Origin: Pseudevernia furfuracea
Lineage: Eukaryota > Ascomycota > Lecanoromycetes > Lecanorales > Parmeliaceae
DNA: 64,000 nucleotides
Reading direction: 5' to 3'
Assembly: GCA_022315425.1 (NCBI GenBank)
Contig: JAIUPT010000038.1
Span: forward strand, 310,001 to 374,000
Below are positions 20,537-33,185 of the stretch, one piece after another. Position numbers and translations under genes: made by a program. The notes below the pieces were generated by a model that did no database searches, was not told the origin of the DNA, and saw only the letters and a program-made list of their open reading frames with translations. Every line of letters begins with the position of its first letter. The stretch's first letter is position 1.

Positions 20537-23500
20537 TTTGTGTACTTTGCGGTTAGCTTCTGTTACTATACCACTACACGCTGGTATAGTTGCCGTCTGA
20601 GGCACGGGATTCGGTTTCGAAGTGAAGATACTAGTGCTGTGAATCGGCAAATGGAAGGCTTCGACAAAGCAGAACAAAGAAATATATATACGTTGGTGGG
20701 GTCAAAAGGGTGTCGAGTGCGAACAGTTGAAACAAAAGTGTGAAGATGATTTGCTTTAACAGAAAAAGCCCAGAATGGGAGACTGGAACCGGTTTTCTCC
20801 GCTCTGACGGATGGCTAAGCGCCGAGAAGATGGCGAAGAACGCCAGGACCAGTAAAGTACCCAGACTGAAGAGCGGTCACCCTTGAGCACAAAGATTTTG
20901 AGATGTGGTAGGCGCTGCCTGTCTCTGGTCCTGACGCGAGAGTGCACATGATCCACGCCGAGGCTTGGACATTATCGTTGCGAGTAAGCATCTTCGCCGC
21001 TTCGCTCAATGAAATCACAGGTCGCCTAGTGTTATAAGTGTTATATGCATCCGGCCGAACGGTCTCATGACTGCCAGACGCGCTAATGATTGATGAGCGA
21101 GCATTCGAAGTGTTAGATCCCAAACACGGGGTACGAGGCAAAACCGAGGCATGACTATACTTACGTTCTTTCCTTCATTTGGCGGTTAATATCACCATAG
21201 CCAGCGCCTAGAGGTCATAGACGAGTGGACATGGATACCCGTTCTTGGTCTCATCAACTCCCGTCTTGATTCCTGGTTACCTTGGGCGATACATTTCTCC
21301 ATCTGCGGGGTGTGTGTACTAGTGCTCTTCATCTTGCGCGCGGAGTTAAATGACGCAAAAGCTCTCAAAAGAGCTCTACGTATAGTACTCATTTCGAGAC
21401 TGACGGGAGGCAATGTGCTCTTGAGCATTGGCTAACGCCAGTGCCGTCGAGTTTATCGCCTAAAGTTCTCATCGTCATCGTCATTGCCTTCGTCGACGCT
21501 TTCGAAGGTTCTTCTGCAAGACAAAGGTCAGGGATTTCCTCGTCGTAGAAGTACTCGCTTGTTTTCGTGTAGTCCCTTACTCCAGCGTTTTTCCGAAGGG
21601 GCAGAACAGAGATGCCCTGGATACTTGAAGGAAGTCATTACCCGCGCTGGTTCTGAGTGCCGGAAAGAAAGCGCTCAAGGGCCATGTTGCGCCGTCGTAG
21701 CGACAGCAGAATGTGGTGCTTGCGAAATAATGACAGCGGAGGAAGTCGGCCCAGCTTGTGGAAGAGCAATAAAAGGAATCGATGCTCGTGACTTGAAGAG
21801 GCAGCAGCAAGCGGTCCTTGTGAAGGAGTAGGAAGTGATTCTCCTTCGGGTTGTGATTGAACCGCATCTATTTTGCGATTCTGGGCCGCATCTCCCTCCT
21901 TGAGTAGCTTGGAACGGTTGTGGCTTTCATGACTCTGTGGTTGATAAAAAAAAGGTTCCATCTCGGGCAATGTTGATTGTCTTGCGAGAGTTTCCGCAGC
22001 CCCACGAGTGAAACTTTTCGGATTTTCTTCTAGATTCCCTCGACACCCTCAATTTGCCCCTTTGAGTCTTTCGCCTCCTTCGACGCTCGCATGTCAGCGT
22101 CCTCATCAGGCCCACGCCTCCCCGTCTTCATCTTCTACGGTAGACTCGCTCCTGTGGTCTTTGCAGCTGCAGCGATGTAGTGGTAGTTGATCTTCGCTTG
22201 CAAGTAGGACAGGCCGAACAGTATCTCTTAGCTCGCGTTTCTCCTGTTATCGATCACGCTGATCTTTATTACTATAGATATTATATCATATCAGCGGACC
22301 GTGCTCCGCGACGACCGAACTTCTAAACAAGGATACAAAGCTTCCAAACATGAGGGGAAGATATGCAAAACAAGGCAAAGCCTAGATCAAGGCCTAGGAT
22401 GCTAAAAAGGTCTTTTAGAATTGGTCATGTATGTCTTCGCGTTTCTTGAGACCTCTGGACTCTGCAGTTGATTGTCGTTTGGCAGGAAGCCCTCGCTGCG
22501 TTCTGCGACATTATATTGACTGTTCCAAGAGTGGCAGGTGTGGCTATATATTTACCCTTGCTCTATCCTGATGGGAGTTGAGGACTTGAGTAGCTAATCT
22601 GTGGAAGAGGATGCAATATGAAAGGTGAGATAGATAATAAAAGGGGGATGCTGAGTCCATTCACGACCAAAGAGTGCAATCAAAGACTGCCGCTAGTTCC
22701 GCAAGCAGTGCCAGCAAACCTTTCTAGATTGTTCTTTCATGGTCACATGAGCTTGTCCTCAGGCGCTTTGTTTGCCCGGGTGTGCAGCATCTGCCATTCA
22801 ACTCTTAGACTGCTTTGGACATGTGACTGAGCGTTAGTCTTCTCTGAAACGGATCAGCTTACGATCAATGTTTAGCAAACTATGGTGACCACCAGCTATT
22901 CAACATTGCATTCCCATGCCGCATGATTCTAGATTGCTATCCGGCAATTTCACGCGCAGGCTTGATTCACTATTGGAAGATTGAAAGGAGAAGACAGAAT
23001 AGAGAAGAGTGAATAAGGCTTTCGCGTTCAGATCAGAAAATCGTGAATGGGAAAGATGGACAGACAGATAAGAGAGAAATGATCAGCAGACTGCGTGGTT
23101 GTGAAGACAGCTGCTTCTTCTCACCATCCCATCGCGCAACCTTCTCACTCTCCTCAGAAGCCTCCCCTTTGTCCTCTATGGGTTCATCCTTGACCTCCTC
23201 TGAGCTTTGTCCTATCATAGAAATTTATCATGGATTCCGAAGACAGTAACGCTTCCGCCTTACGAAGATTTCTGGACGAAGATGTAAAGCTGAACGAAGC
23301 GGAGCGCTTGAGTGTTTCCATCTTCCTGCTATCGGCCGCTTTTGTCACAAGATTGTATAAGTAATTTCGAAGGTGGGAAGGATGACCTTCGTCAATCGGG
23401 TGACCGTTATGCAGTGTCTTGTGCTCGGGAGAAAGATCGCGGACAAAGAAAACAAGAATGAATGCTGGAAAGTCGATTGTCGAGGATGGTAAGATGCTGA

Positions 23501-23753
23501 TAAGAATGATCAGGCGAGTCTGCCAAGAGCCTGATTCGGCCCCATCCCGCTCAAGATGAGAGCAACCACTTTGTCATACCTGAGCTTGACCAAATAATGC
23601 CCATTCATCATGGCGGTTACAAATCGTACAGCAAGCAACGGTGGAGACTCGTGAGAGCTTTCCCGATAACCCAATTGAGATAGTAGCAATCAAGTATCGA
23701 GCTCCTCTAGGCGCACGTCGTTCCATCTTCTCCAAAAAAAAAGGAATAGAAAA
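20537..23753. other. Long intergenic region, about 3.2 kb, no gene firmly supported
   Basis: Several short ORFs occur. Between 21428 and 20815 on the minus strand, frames such as MSTIRRALLRAFASFNSARKM and a GTAAGT donor near 21163 hint at a small spliced gene, but I could not build a convincing model. From 21.5 to 23.7 kb I see only unremarkable sequence with no long frame, repeat array or recognisable RNA gene. Confidence 0.4.
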
Positions 23754-24371
23754 TCAAGAGCCAAACTCCGGAATGATAGACAAATTCCCCCTCGCCACCA
23801 AACCCCGCATACCCGTCACCTCGATCTCATAATCAAATGTCGACGTGATCTCCCTCAAAAACCGACGCACCACCAGCATGGTATAATACAGTATATTCCA
23901 AGTCATTGCCACCGTAGGAAGCACACTCAGGGTCACGTCCATGTTCGTGTACAGTAGCTCGCTCTTGCCGATTGCTTGGTTCCAGACATTGTGGTCGTCT
24001 TCGAGCGCTCGCGAGATGGCGGACAGAGCTAGGTTACTGCATGACAGAGCTAGTTGCGGAGGGATATCGGCGCCGTAGTTGGAGAATGTAAGGGTTATGA
24101 AGCCCGGGCCATCCCATATTGATTCGACTTCGAGAGGGTCGGGGGGATCGGCGCTGGTTTGGAAAAAGAAGTGAGACTGTGAGTACGGAAGCCTTGGAGG
24201 AAAAGGGAGGAAGAGAATCATGACTTACCTCAGAGGAGGGTTCAGGAGGGTGTCCTTGAACGGATTGGACATATTGGCATTTGCCAATGATGACAAGGAG
24301 GGAGGTGTGGCTGTTAATGCAGATCTATAGAGCGAGAATAGAAGCATGAAACAAGTCGTTTTGAAAGGCAT
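23754..24371 (-). CDS. Small secreted protein, effector-like
   Basis: Two exons, 24371-24229 and 24153-23754, with a 75-nt intron (GTAAGT donor, CCAG acceptor), give 180 aa. The ATG at 24371 starts a typical signal peptide (MPFKTTCFMLLFSLYRSAL), with cleavage likely near LTATP. The mature part is acidic to neutral, with few cysteines (one in ALSCSNLALS), and contains FITLTFSNYGADIPP and a hydrophobic stretch TVAMTWNILYYTMLVVRRFL, which could be a membrane helix instead of soluble fold. No family is recognised. It lies in a gene-poor stretch. A secreted or membrane-anchored small protein is the reading; an effector role is speculation. Confidence 0.65.
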
Positions 24372-25392
24372 TGTGGGTCCGGATGCAGCGTCAGCGTAAA
24401 GGAATTGAAGACTATGACTTTCCACAGAAGTCGGATATAGCGCTTTAATTTCGCATTTCGCGTCGTCGCATTCATAGTCGCTTACAGTAATACGGAAATG
24501 AAGTCACTCAATGCTGTACGCTGATGCGCTGACACCCATCATCCAACTCCTCATTCCAGACAGCGATGACGATCGCAGGCTGTAGACCAATCGTGCCATG
24601 ACCGATCAACAAAGCGCAAGCGAAAATCTCGGCGAGTGCTAGGACGATTTGTTTTTCGAAATTTTTCGATCTGATGTGACAACGGTGAATTTTGTTGTAT
24701 ACACAGCGGTCCGCTGTCTCTTCAGCGTCATATAGCGCTCGATGATCGATGCAAATTGACAAAGCATTTCCGTGTGGGGCTGTAGACGTATGGCTTGACT
24801 ACGACAGGTTTGCAGCATAGAAGTGGTTGCGATGACGGAGGCTGTGTGAGAGGAAGAGTGTCCAGGAAGACAGAGCGAATAATAAGGAGAACGCGCTATA
24901 CATTGAGTATTGATACAGACGATGGGGTTTATAAATTCGAGAAACGCAGTGCTATTTGTATATATAGGGACGATGGGAAGCAAAAAAGTATATCAATAAA
25001 ACAATGACAGCCGCATCTGGCTTATATGCTATGTATCCATATAGATTTATTTCACAAGCCTTCGTGAAATTTGTTTCAATACCAATACTTCACCTTTGCT
25101 ATGGTATTGTGAGTTGTAGCAACCCAAGAATTGTTAGACGGGCAGCTGGGTTTGAATCACGCCGTGGAGTAAGCTTAGCTTGAACGAATGGTTTTCACCA
25201 AACCCGGACCGACCAGTGAAGTACTATAATCCCCGGAAAGATGCGCTTCTCGAGTCAATGTCGTAACCTTAGCATGCTTCTGGACTTCGACCCAAGTAAA
25301 CACACCATCTGAGTCATGATTCCATCAAACGTCCACCAAGGCCACTCCTAAACAAAGCTGAGGGCGCACCATCTATAACCTTCGTAGCGTAC
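24372..25392. other. Intergenic region, no gene seen
   Basis: About 1 kb. ORFs here are short and featureless. It probably contains the promoter of the secreted-protein gene and the 3' flank of the dienelactone hydrolase gene. Confidence 0.45.
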
Positions 25393-26327
25393 TCACAAAT
25401 GCTTAGCAAAGAAATTGGCCAGCTGGGTGTATCTGCAGCATCAAAGTCAGTAACCCAAGACCGATAAGGAACATTTGAGCTGTGGATGGTTACCCCCTCT
25501 CAAACTCCTTCAAATTCTCTTTGTCCTCTAAATTTGCCCTCGCACCCATCCATCCATGGTGCATCGAGCTATACTTCTCAACCACATTCTCCTTGCTCTT
25601 TTCCAGAGCCTCCCCGTACTTCTCCACCAATTCCGGAGTTCCGTCTTCTTTGGAGAAAAGGCAGATGAAGGGAACAGTGAGATTCTCAGCGTCTTCTTTC
25701 GCGAGACCTCTAGTCATGGAAGTCAGTAGACGGTTACTCTCTCTCTCTCTCAAGTGCAGACTAAACACCTACCCCGGGTGTGCCGTCCCAGCAGCCTTAA
25801 ACTCCGTCCCCGCCCCAGATTTCAATACAGCCACCTTGCCGCCCCAGCACAATCCATAACACCCCCACCCTTTCACACCCTTATACTTCCCCTTTGCCTC
25901 CTTAGCCACCTCCCCCAGTTTCGGTGCGTTAGCATCGATATTCGCCGTCCCCTGCCTGAACTCGCCTACTCTCTTCTTCTTCTCCTCCGTGTCTGGCGGG
26001 TATATACTCAGCGGCAATGCATTTCCTTCGAAGAAATCGGGCATCAGAACAAGAGCGTCGAGGGAATGCGAGAGCAAGTCGGCACCTTGCAGGGTTTGGG
26101 GTGCGAAGCCGAAGATGTCGTAGACGGCTATAAGAGCACGGGTGGAGTGGGTTGGTCCCGTTGTGTCTGGGGAATAAAAAAAGCGTCAGTGTTTGGTAAG
26201 GAAGGTGGGAAGACATGGTTAATTTACAAACATCGAGGCCAGCGAGCTTTGTGTAGGTGCCTTTGGCCTTGTAGCCATGTATTGTCACTGCTGGGATGGA
26301 GCAGCATGCTTTGTCGACTTCCGCCAT
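25393..26327 (-). CDS. Dienelactone hydrolase family protein
   Basis: Alpha/beta hydrolase of the DLH family, cytosolic, hydrolysing lactone or ester bonds in aromatic catabolism or related routes. Four exons: 26327-26228, 26166-25773, 25709-25494 and 25432-25393, with introns of 61, 63 and 61 nt, giving 249 aa, normal for the family. Motifs in order: CCSIPAV near the N-terminus, GLDVYTTGP, YDIFGFAPQTLQGADLLS, CYGLCWGGK with the nucleophile Cys, the Asp-bearing SKEDGTPE, and SSMHHGWMGARA with the catalytic His. The last exon contributes only 12 residues and the stop. Intact. It is followed on the same strand by the MFS transporter upstream region, which may reflect a small catabolic or detoxification neighbourhood. 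Confidence 0.92.
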
Positions 26328-26660
26328 TGTGTATATTCAACTTGAGCGTGGGTGTCTTGAAGGTCGAAATGTATTTACTCTCAATCAAGGTGGGCCATTG
26401 TCTGATATATGTAGGTAAGAGAACTTGGCTGCACGTCGGTTCGGAGATATGGTTGCATACATCTGAGTGGCAGTTGTGGATTTCTATGATGGAGATATCG
26501 GCAATAAAAAAGCCAGACAAGGTTCATACATTAGTGCCAGAGCGCTATTTGGGCTTAGTACTAGGGCAAAGAAAAGTGGCAGTTGAAAGGGTAACAATTC
26601 AAATCCTTAAGCCTTCGATCAAAATACCCTCAACGAGAAAGCTTCTGGCTTCGTTCTGAT

Positions 26661-28424
26661 TCAATTTACTCTGTTGGGCTCTGCTGCAGGAGTAATATCG
26701 CTCGCTGCTACGTCGTCTTTTTCGGCTTGCTCCTGAGCCTTTAGAGCGTGTGCCGTGGCCACCTTTTCTTCCTGCACTTGGTCCTCCGACATGCGAGACT
26801 TTTGCGTTACACCCACGTCTAGCTTTGATCTCTCTGTTTCTGCCTCCTCGACCTTGGCCTCCTCCTTTCGGTCTTCCTTTTCCTTCTTTTCTTTGCGCCA
26901 TCCAGGACCATACTTCATTAAAAGCCATAAGGTAGGGCTCAATGCAATCCAAACAAGAGAAGCGAAGGTATAGGCCCATCCAACACCCATCTTATCTATC
27001 ATTGGTACCACAACAGCAGTCGATCCTGCTCCGAGCAGACAACGGAACAGATTGTTGGCTGCGGTCACAGACGCCGCGTTTCCGGGATGGATATCGACTA
27101 TCAAGATTTGCATGACTTGAAAGGCAGCCATGGAGCCGTAGCCGACCACAAATAACACAATGAGGGGACCAGCCAGATTAGTTTTGTATTCCAGAGTCCA
27201 ACCATAAGCAATCGAGCCTATGTTGCCAATATACAGCAAGGGCAGGGCAACCTCAAGGCGCGCTCTTTCAATTGGGAAGTTAGTGAGATCTTGGTGGCGA
27301 TTCTTGACTAAAGGAAACCCATTTCTCTTGGCATGTCTTCGATAATTCCAGTCAATAGCCTTTCCTGTGGAAACTGCTGAAATGAGACTACCGGCACCGA
27401 AGGGAATGTAGACCAGACCCAACTGCAGCTCATCGAAGCCGTAGATTTTTCCAAACAGGTAGGGTATACCAGTTGTAGTTGCGTAGAGAATAGCAACTAG
27501 CAAGCCACTGCAGAAGAGAATGAGTCCGGATTCTTTGTCCCCTGCGATGACCAGCGTCGAAAGTGGATTGGGAATTTTCAGTCGATAGTTCTTGCGAATG
27601 GCTTCCTGCTGGGCGGCATCTACCCAGATTCCAGCTTTGATTCGGCGCCTTTCTCGTACGATACCTGTCAGTGACTGATTCAACCTCGGTGGAGGAATCG
27701 AGCCGTCCCCCACCACCTTTCTGCATGTCTCCGGTAGGAACAAGAAGAACAATACGAAGTATGTGGCCGAGAAGATGGTTAGAAACCAGAAGATCCACCA
27801 CCAACCCAGATATTGGCCAATGACACCACCTATGATAGGGCCAACGATAGGGCCAAGAACTGAAGGGAGCGAGGTGTAGCCAACATATATCCCTCTCTCG
27901 GAACTTGTAATCAGATCGGCAACGACTCCGTAACAGAGAGCAACGGTCCCACTGCTACCAGCACTTTGGAGACACCGCAGCACCAACAGCGCGGCATAGT
28001 TCCGTTGCAAAGCCAGCCCAACGTTTGCCGCAATATAGACTATGAAGCAGTATATATACGCTGGTCTTCTCCCAGCACCATCAGAGAAACCAGCGATCAT
28101 CATCGGGGCCAGCCCTTGAAGAATCTATATGCGATTAGCATCCACCACGCGCGGTTGGAATGTAGATGTACGTACCAAGAATGTGGTTACGGTGAGATTG
28201 ATCTTCGAGCTGCTGACGTGGAGGTCACCAGCTATTTGATTCAGCGATGGGAGATATATGGTGGTGGACATGGGAGAAAAGGCAGCTCCCAGCGCCGCCG
28301 AAACGACTATGGCCTTTTTCTGGGGGACGGTGAAGACGGAGTACGCCACATCCGAGGCAACAGGTTGCTCGCTAATAGGTTCAGCGTGGGGCTCCATTTC
28401 TCGGTCTGGCTCTGTTTGAGCCAT
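26661..28424 (-). CDS. MFS drug:H+ antiporter (DHA1 type)
   Basis: Plasma-membrane major facilitator transporter. Two exons, 28424-28176 and 28124-26661, with a 51-nt intron, give 570 aa. The N-terminus is polar; the first membrane segment contains the DHA1 motif STTIYLPSLNQIAGDL. Motif A is GFSDGAGRRPAY. About 12 membrane segments follow, with motif C-like GPIVGPIIGGVIGQYLGWWWIFW in TM5. A central loop (PPPRLNQSLTGIVRERRR...) separates the two halves, and the C-terminal tail is long, charged and Lys/Glu-rich. The layout fits quinidine/aminotriazole-resistance type exporters (Qdr/Flr families); the substrate cannot be told. It lies head-to-head with the sulfotransferase-like gene (about 350 bp between starts), so joint regulation is possible. 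Intact. Confidence 0.9.
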
Positions 28425-28773
28425 CGTGCCTTGATTGTCCGCAGTGGTTGGCGATGGATTGTGCCCTCTGTTCCGCTGGGCGGTGTATAAGATGCACGGT
28501 TAAAGGATGAGGTAGAGCACGAAGGATAATAGCAGGGGGCGCCATTAAGGCATCGATTCTCCAAGCGATGACGGCCATGGCCGTCATGGCTCGAAAGGAC
28601 AATGACAGCGAAATCCGCAGGCCTTTAATGTAGGCTGGGGCTAATGCAAGGCAGAGCGGAGTTTGGAGTTTGGAGTTTAGCTACTTCCGTGCTGCTTGCA
28701 ACAGTCTTGGCAGTGGAAGGAATGTCGTTTCAGGGAACATTCATACCTAACAGGAGCCATAGGACGTCGAACA

Positions 28774-29751
28774 ATGGCACACCGTAGGATCAAGAAAGCT
28801 TTCAATCTCGACTTGCCTCAGCACAAGAGAGCACACATTGAAGACGAGGCCCAAGATGAACTCCAAGTCATTGGTGCAGGCCTACCAAGATCCGGGACCA
28901 CTTCACTGAAGGCAGCGTTGGAGATTCTAGGCTTTGATCCATGCCATCACATGTCGGTAAGTCTCCATTTAAAATCGCCACTGCAAACAACGAGCTCCAA
29001 TAAATTTTCTAATAGGAACTCTTTGACCACCCCAAAAAGAGTCTACTGTTCGCCGACCTTTTAAGATCCCAATCGCAGCCATTGTCTGCAGAAGTATCCA
29101 GATCACGCAGCGACCGTATCCAGCTCGCCATGCGAGGTTACCTTGCCACCGTCGACTCCCCCGGCTGCGACATCTATCAAGATCTCATGACACTATACCC
29201 AAAGGCCAAAGTCATCCTCTCCGTTCGCGACAGCGACGAAGTATGGTGGGGGTCCTTCTCCAGCACCATCGGCGTTCAGACAACAAGACGCTATGAATGG
29301 CTAACATACTCTATCCCATTTCTACGATATAACGAGATCCTCTTTCACGTGATCACTAAAAGATGGATGCGTCGTGCCGGAATGGATAGACTTGGACCAG
29401 GTATCCATGGAGCGCATAACAAAGACGTGCAGGCAAATGTACCGCGCGAGAAATTGTTGGTTTTCAATGTGAAAATGGGTTGGAAGCCGCTGTGTGAGTT
29501 TCTGAACGTGCCGATACCGGAACAGCCATTCCCAAATACGTCAGTGATCTCCCCAACGCCTTGTTCGAACGTTGCTGAAAACGGCGCAATGTAGGAACGA
29601 TGCGAAGACGGTCTCCAGACTTGTTATCGGTGCGCAATTGATGGGGTCCTGCGTCTGGCTCTTTTACCTGGGATCGGCTGTCTTGTTAGCTCTTTTGCTC
29701 ATTTGGCCGCACTATTCACTAAGCCTCTTAAAAGACTTCGTTATACGATAA
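28774..29751 (+). CDS. Sulfotransferase-like P-loop protein with C-terminal membrane anchor
   Basis: Three exons: 28774-28956, 29016-29539 and 29595-29751, with introns of 59 and 55 nt, giving 287 aa. Start chosen at MAHRRIKKAFNLDLPQHKR, which matches the usual family start; an upstream in-frame ATG at 28696 is less likely. The 5'-phosphosulfate-loop-like motif is VIGAGLPRSGTTSLKAALEILGF. The family block continues with CHHMSELFDHP, GYLATVDSPG, YPKAKVILSVRDSDEVWWGSF and EKLLVFNVKMGWKPLCEFLNVPIPEQPFP. The last exon ends in a membrane helix (LMGSCVWLFYLGSAVLLALLLIW). These fungal proteins are related to sulfotransferases, but their substrates are mostly unknown. Divergent from the MFS transporter. 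Confidence 0.85.
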
Positions 29752-31452
29752 ACGGTTCTGTGAGTGTTACCCTTGGTTACTCTTATATTCGTCCCGTCAT
29801 ATAGAAAGAATAGTTGTCTACTTTGTCAGCCTAAAGCCTATTCCCTATCGACGCCCTCATCCATTATTGCGGTCATGGATACCTGATCACTATGTCATAG
29901 CATTTCGCGAAACCCAGGTGTTTGGGTCTCAATTAGCTAGGGCACCCTTTCTCATGTATACACTCGACAGCCTCCACGCTTCTTAGCTCATGATATGCAT
30001 ATTTCTACATCGACTGATCTCTTGGTAATCTCATCCTACAATCCTTAAAAAAGCAATGAGGCTACCATACGATTACTAATGATGGGGATTTCGAGGTCAG
30101 TGCCGGTGATGTAGAAGTTTTGGAAGACGCCATAGCTCAGACCAGGTGTCGATGGTTTGGAAGATGGCGATATAGGCGCAGGCTCTGAAAGGTTCCAAGT
30201 TTAGGGGATTGGGGATTGGGGATTAGTGATACTACCTGCCAGAAAAACACCTGGATTCCAGGACTGGGCGAGCGAAGCCCTGGCGCCTGCTCTATTGCCA
30301 TCTCGGGAGCAGTAATTGCTTCTCTGCTACCATCGGGCATACTCATTTGGTGAGAGGGTTACCATAGTCGTATTTGATTCGTCATATGACATGTAGGGTT
30401 TCATAGGAGGGAGTCCGGGTGTTATGGGTGAGCAAGTCAACTTCCGTAAACTGCATACGACATGTCAGCCCACGCAAGCCGACAAGCCCACCGCCCTTGA
30501 CTACTGACAAGACATTCAAGTTGCGAAAGTCTGGAATCAACGAGGAAGTACGCAAATAGCTCTCCACGAGTTTCTTCTTGATATTTGTGAGAAATTCCAG
30601 GTCCCATATCGAGTCAAGGATAACAACGATATGGAGACACTTCGGAGACAGTCCGTCGGGGTCATTGCGTCAATGTCGTCCGAATATCTGCGCGAGTATT
30701 CCCTTTCACCTCCGAAAACTAGATGGGAATGGACCGCAGATGTTTCTCGGACGCGCAACAAGCCGCGGGTGCGTGCGCGCGCGCTCATCTGACCGCTCGG
30801 AACAATTGCAAGATGCCGCTATAATAGCGAAGATGACCGGCTTGTTGTATATGTGAAAAGGCTCTATTGCCTGCGCGGGAACGCGACTAAACCCTACCCG
30901 AGCGACTTCATTGCCATTTGTATGTGTGTCACCCCATAGACGATATTGAGCAGCGGCAAATACAAGCGTGCGTTGTTGGAATGCCTACTGGGTGCAAGAA
31001 GCTTAGAAGCAATGTTGGTGAGCTATCAAATCATATTCATGGTAGTTAGTATTTAGATTCAATGATGCTGCTGGTAGTGCTGGAAACCGCAATATTAACG
31101 CCGTCGATATAGTAACTTTTAACATTACTAGATAGCCCCGCACAGCCAGAGCACTTCACCATCCCCTTGATCCATTCCGCCCGCGAGGAGCGTCAGAAGC
31201 TGGGGCTTAGTAGTTATCGATCAGAGGATTTCCTCGGCGGTCTGAAACTCAATACGAGTGTCACTGTTAGATAAAGCTAGACTGGCTCACATGAACAGTA
31301 AAGTCAAGGACGGAACTATCTTGCAGGCACCATTCGAGTCAAACGAACAGTGTTTTTGACACAGCCCGTGGATATCGGACCTTCGGTATTCGATCAACGT
31401 TCGGTCTCGTTTTTCGCAGGTCGTTTCTCGTGCTGATGGTCGGTTCCATCGC
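29752..31452. other. Intergenic region, about 1.7 kb, no gene supported
   Basis: Small ORFs on both strands lack recognisable motifs. A short tandem of ggattgggg units lies near 30206-30222. No RNA gene is evident. Confidence 0.45.
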
Positions 31453-32564
31453 CTAGACCACATTGTCATCGCTCTCTTCTTCCATATCGTCATCGTCGTC
31501 CACGTCGTCTTGATCTTCAAGGCTTTCGTACATAGCATCCTCATCATCCTCATCATCCTCATCATCCTCATCATCCTCTTCTCGCGCTAACATTTCTCTA
31601 CGTCTCGACGCTGAATCCGCTTTCTCTTCCACTTCGTCATCACTGTACTCGAAGAAGTTGGCAGAAACCTGCGCCTCCTTCACCGCTTCAAGAGCTGCCT
31701 CTTCCTCTTCCTTGAACTCCTCATCAAAGACACAGTCTTGTCCTTCTGCTTCCCATTGACGACGTATTCGGGCACGGCGAGCCGAAGTCCTGCTCCCATC
31801 AAAAGAACGTGCGCCGATTACTATCAAAGCCTTCATGGTCTCGGACATATCTGCCTCGCCCCGGTCCATCTTATCCTTGAAACTTGCGGCTTTTGTCCCC
31901 CAAGTCCATTCATCATATGGCTGGACCGTGTCAGCGAGAGATTTGATGTATCAATAGACTCGTTGGCAGGCCCACATAGTTTTTAATGAAGTAGCTCCAC
32001 AGCTTTTTTTCTGCGCAAAATCGAGAAAACATAGCTCGCCAGTCGAAGCTGATCTCCCGCGACTCTTTATCGACGGCTAGACCGGGCACATCTGTGTCAT
32101 TTACGACTCCACGGAAACAGACTAGTTGTCCTGGACGCTCAATGCTGGCGGTGGAAATGCAGTAAGACACACGTCGCATTATCTCCGACATGTATTCTTC
32201 TGCGCAATCCTCAACCTTGAAAATAGCCGTCTCGCCATCATTCGCAAAGCGGCCAAATTCAAATGAGATACTGCGGAGGTTGACTTTACCCCCACATGCC
32301 TCTGAATTGTACCAGATACCTGATTCTACTTTAGCAATGTCCATCTCTAAGGGTTGGATCGGACTGACCGCAATCGAACGTGATGGTCGCCTTGTTCAGA
32401 TGTTTGATGCTAAAAATGCGCTCCACATCAAATTTGAACTGCCTACAGACATGTCTGCAGTCTGTCCATAAGTGAACGAGATCTTGATGTTTCCGAAGAT
32501 TGGAAAAGACCGGTGGCCAAATTTCAGGTGGAAAGACAGGTTTTGTGACCTGGGAGGAGGCCAT
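31453..32564 (-). CDS. F-box protein with acidic C-terminal tail
   Basis: Three exons: 32564-32369, 32319-31976 and 31920-31453, with introns of 49 and 55 nt, giving 335 aa. For intron 1 an acceptor two residues earlier is also possible. The N-terminus is a fungal F-box: PVFPPEIWPPVFSNLRKHQDL...CRHVCRQFKFDVERIF. The middle (ISFEFGRFAND, MSEIMRRVSYCIST, VVNDTDVPGLAVD) and the block YPYDEWTWGTKAASFKDKMDRGEADM followed by MKALIVIGARSF are typical of a large expanded family in Pezizomycotina. An Arg-rich segment (SARRARIRRQWEAEGQDCVFDEEF) precedes a tail that is almost wholly Asp/Glu. Probable SCF adaptor; target unknown. Confidence 0.8.
31528..31580. repeat. Trinucleotide-based coding repeat, (ATCATCCTC)n
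   Basis: A near-perfect 9-bp tandem array inside the last exon of the F-box gene, encoding an Asp/Glu run on the minus strand (DDEDDEDDED). Length polymorphism between strains is likely. Confidence 0.9.
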
Positions 32565-33185
32565 GGCAGTGATATTTTAGCCCGCCAATCGGATCAAGCA
32601 GTTGACAAAGCTACCTAGTGAAGGAAGCTGGGCGTTGGAGGAGAGATGAGGAGAAGAGGTTGCTTTGGCTGGCTCAGGGTCTGCATTACAAAGGTTGCCT
32701 TGAGAAACTAAAAAGTTGCCGCCCCCTCTCGAAAATCCAAAAAAACGAAACTTCTCGAATAACTTCACAACGATAATTGAAGAACAAAAACTTCTCGAAT
32801 TTCTTCGAGGTGTTCTTAACGGTCGTAGCCGAGGTAATTTTTCAACGTAGAGTGTAATTTCGTACTTTATTACTTTACTCACGACATTCAAGTCGAAATA
32901 TCTAGGATTTTGCAGACCAACTGTTTGATATTAAAAGTAAATGCCATAAGTTTCTAGACAACAGCAAGACACCACCTGAACAAGCTGCTATTGTTTGCAC
33001 AGCCTCAAAAATTTGCTATTGTTTGCTACATCTAGAAAGATTGCCACGATATCTTTGTCCGTTTGCTTCTCGCTAGCTCCTGTCAACCTCCCACGTCTCA
33101 TATAAGATGGTATACCTATGCAGAAGGACGTTCAGATCATACCTAATCACACATCATCCCAATACCATCTAGCAAAGAAAACACC
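32565..33185. promoter_or_regulatory. Divergent upstream region
   Basis: About 620 bp between the divergent F-box gene and the gene at 33186. Two near-copies of aaaacttctcgaat occur about 48 bp apart (near 32747 and 32788 on the plus strand), and gctattgtttgc is repeated near 32985 and 33015. Shared regulation is an inference. Confidence 0.4.

Noticed and set aside
25754..26659. 301-codon plus-strand ORF
   Set aside because: Antisense to the dienelactone hydrolase exons, which carry clear catalytic motifs; the ORF has no features of its own.
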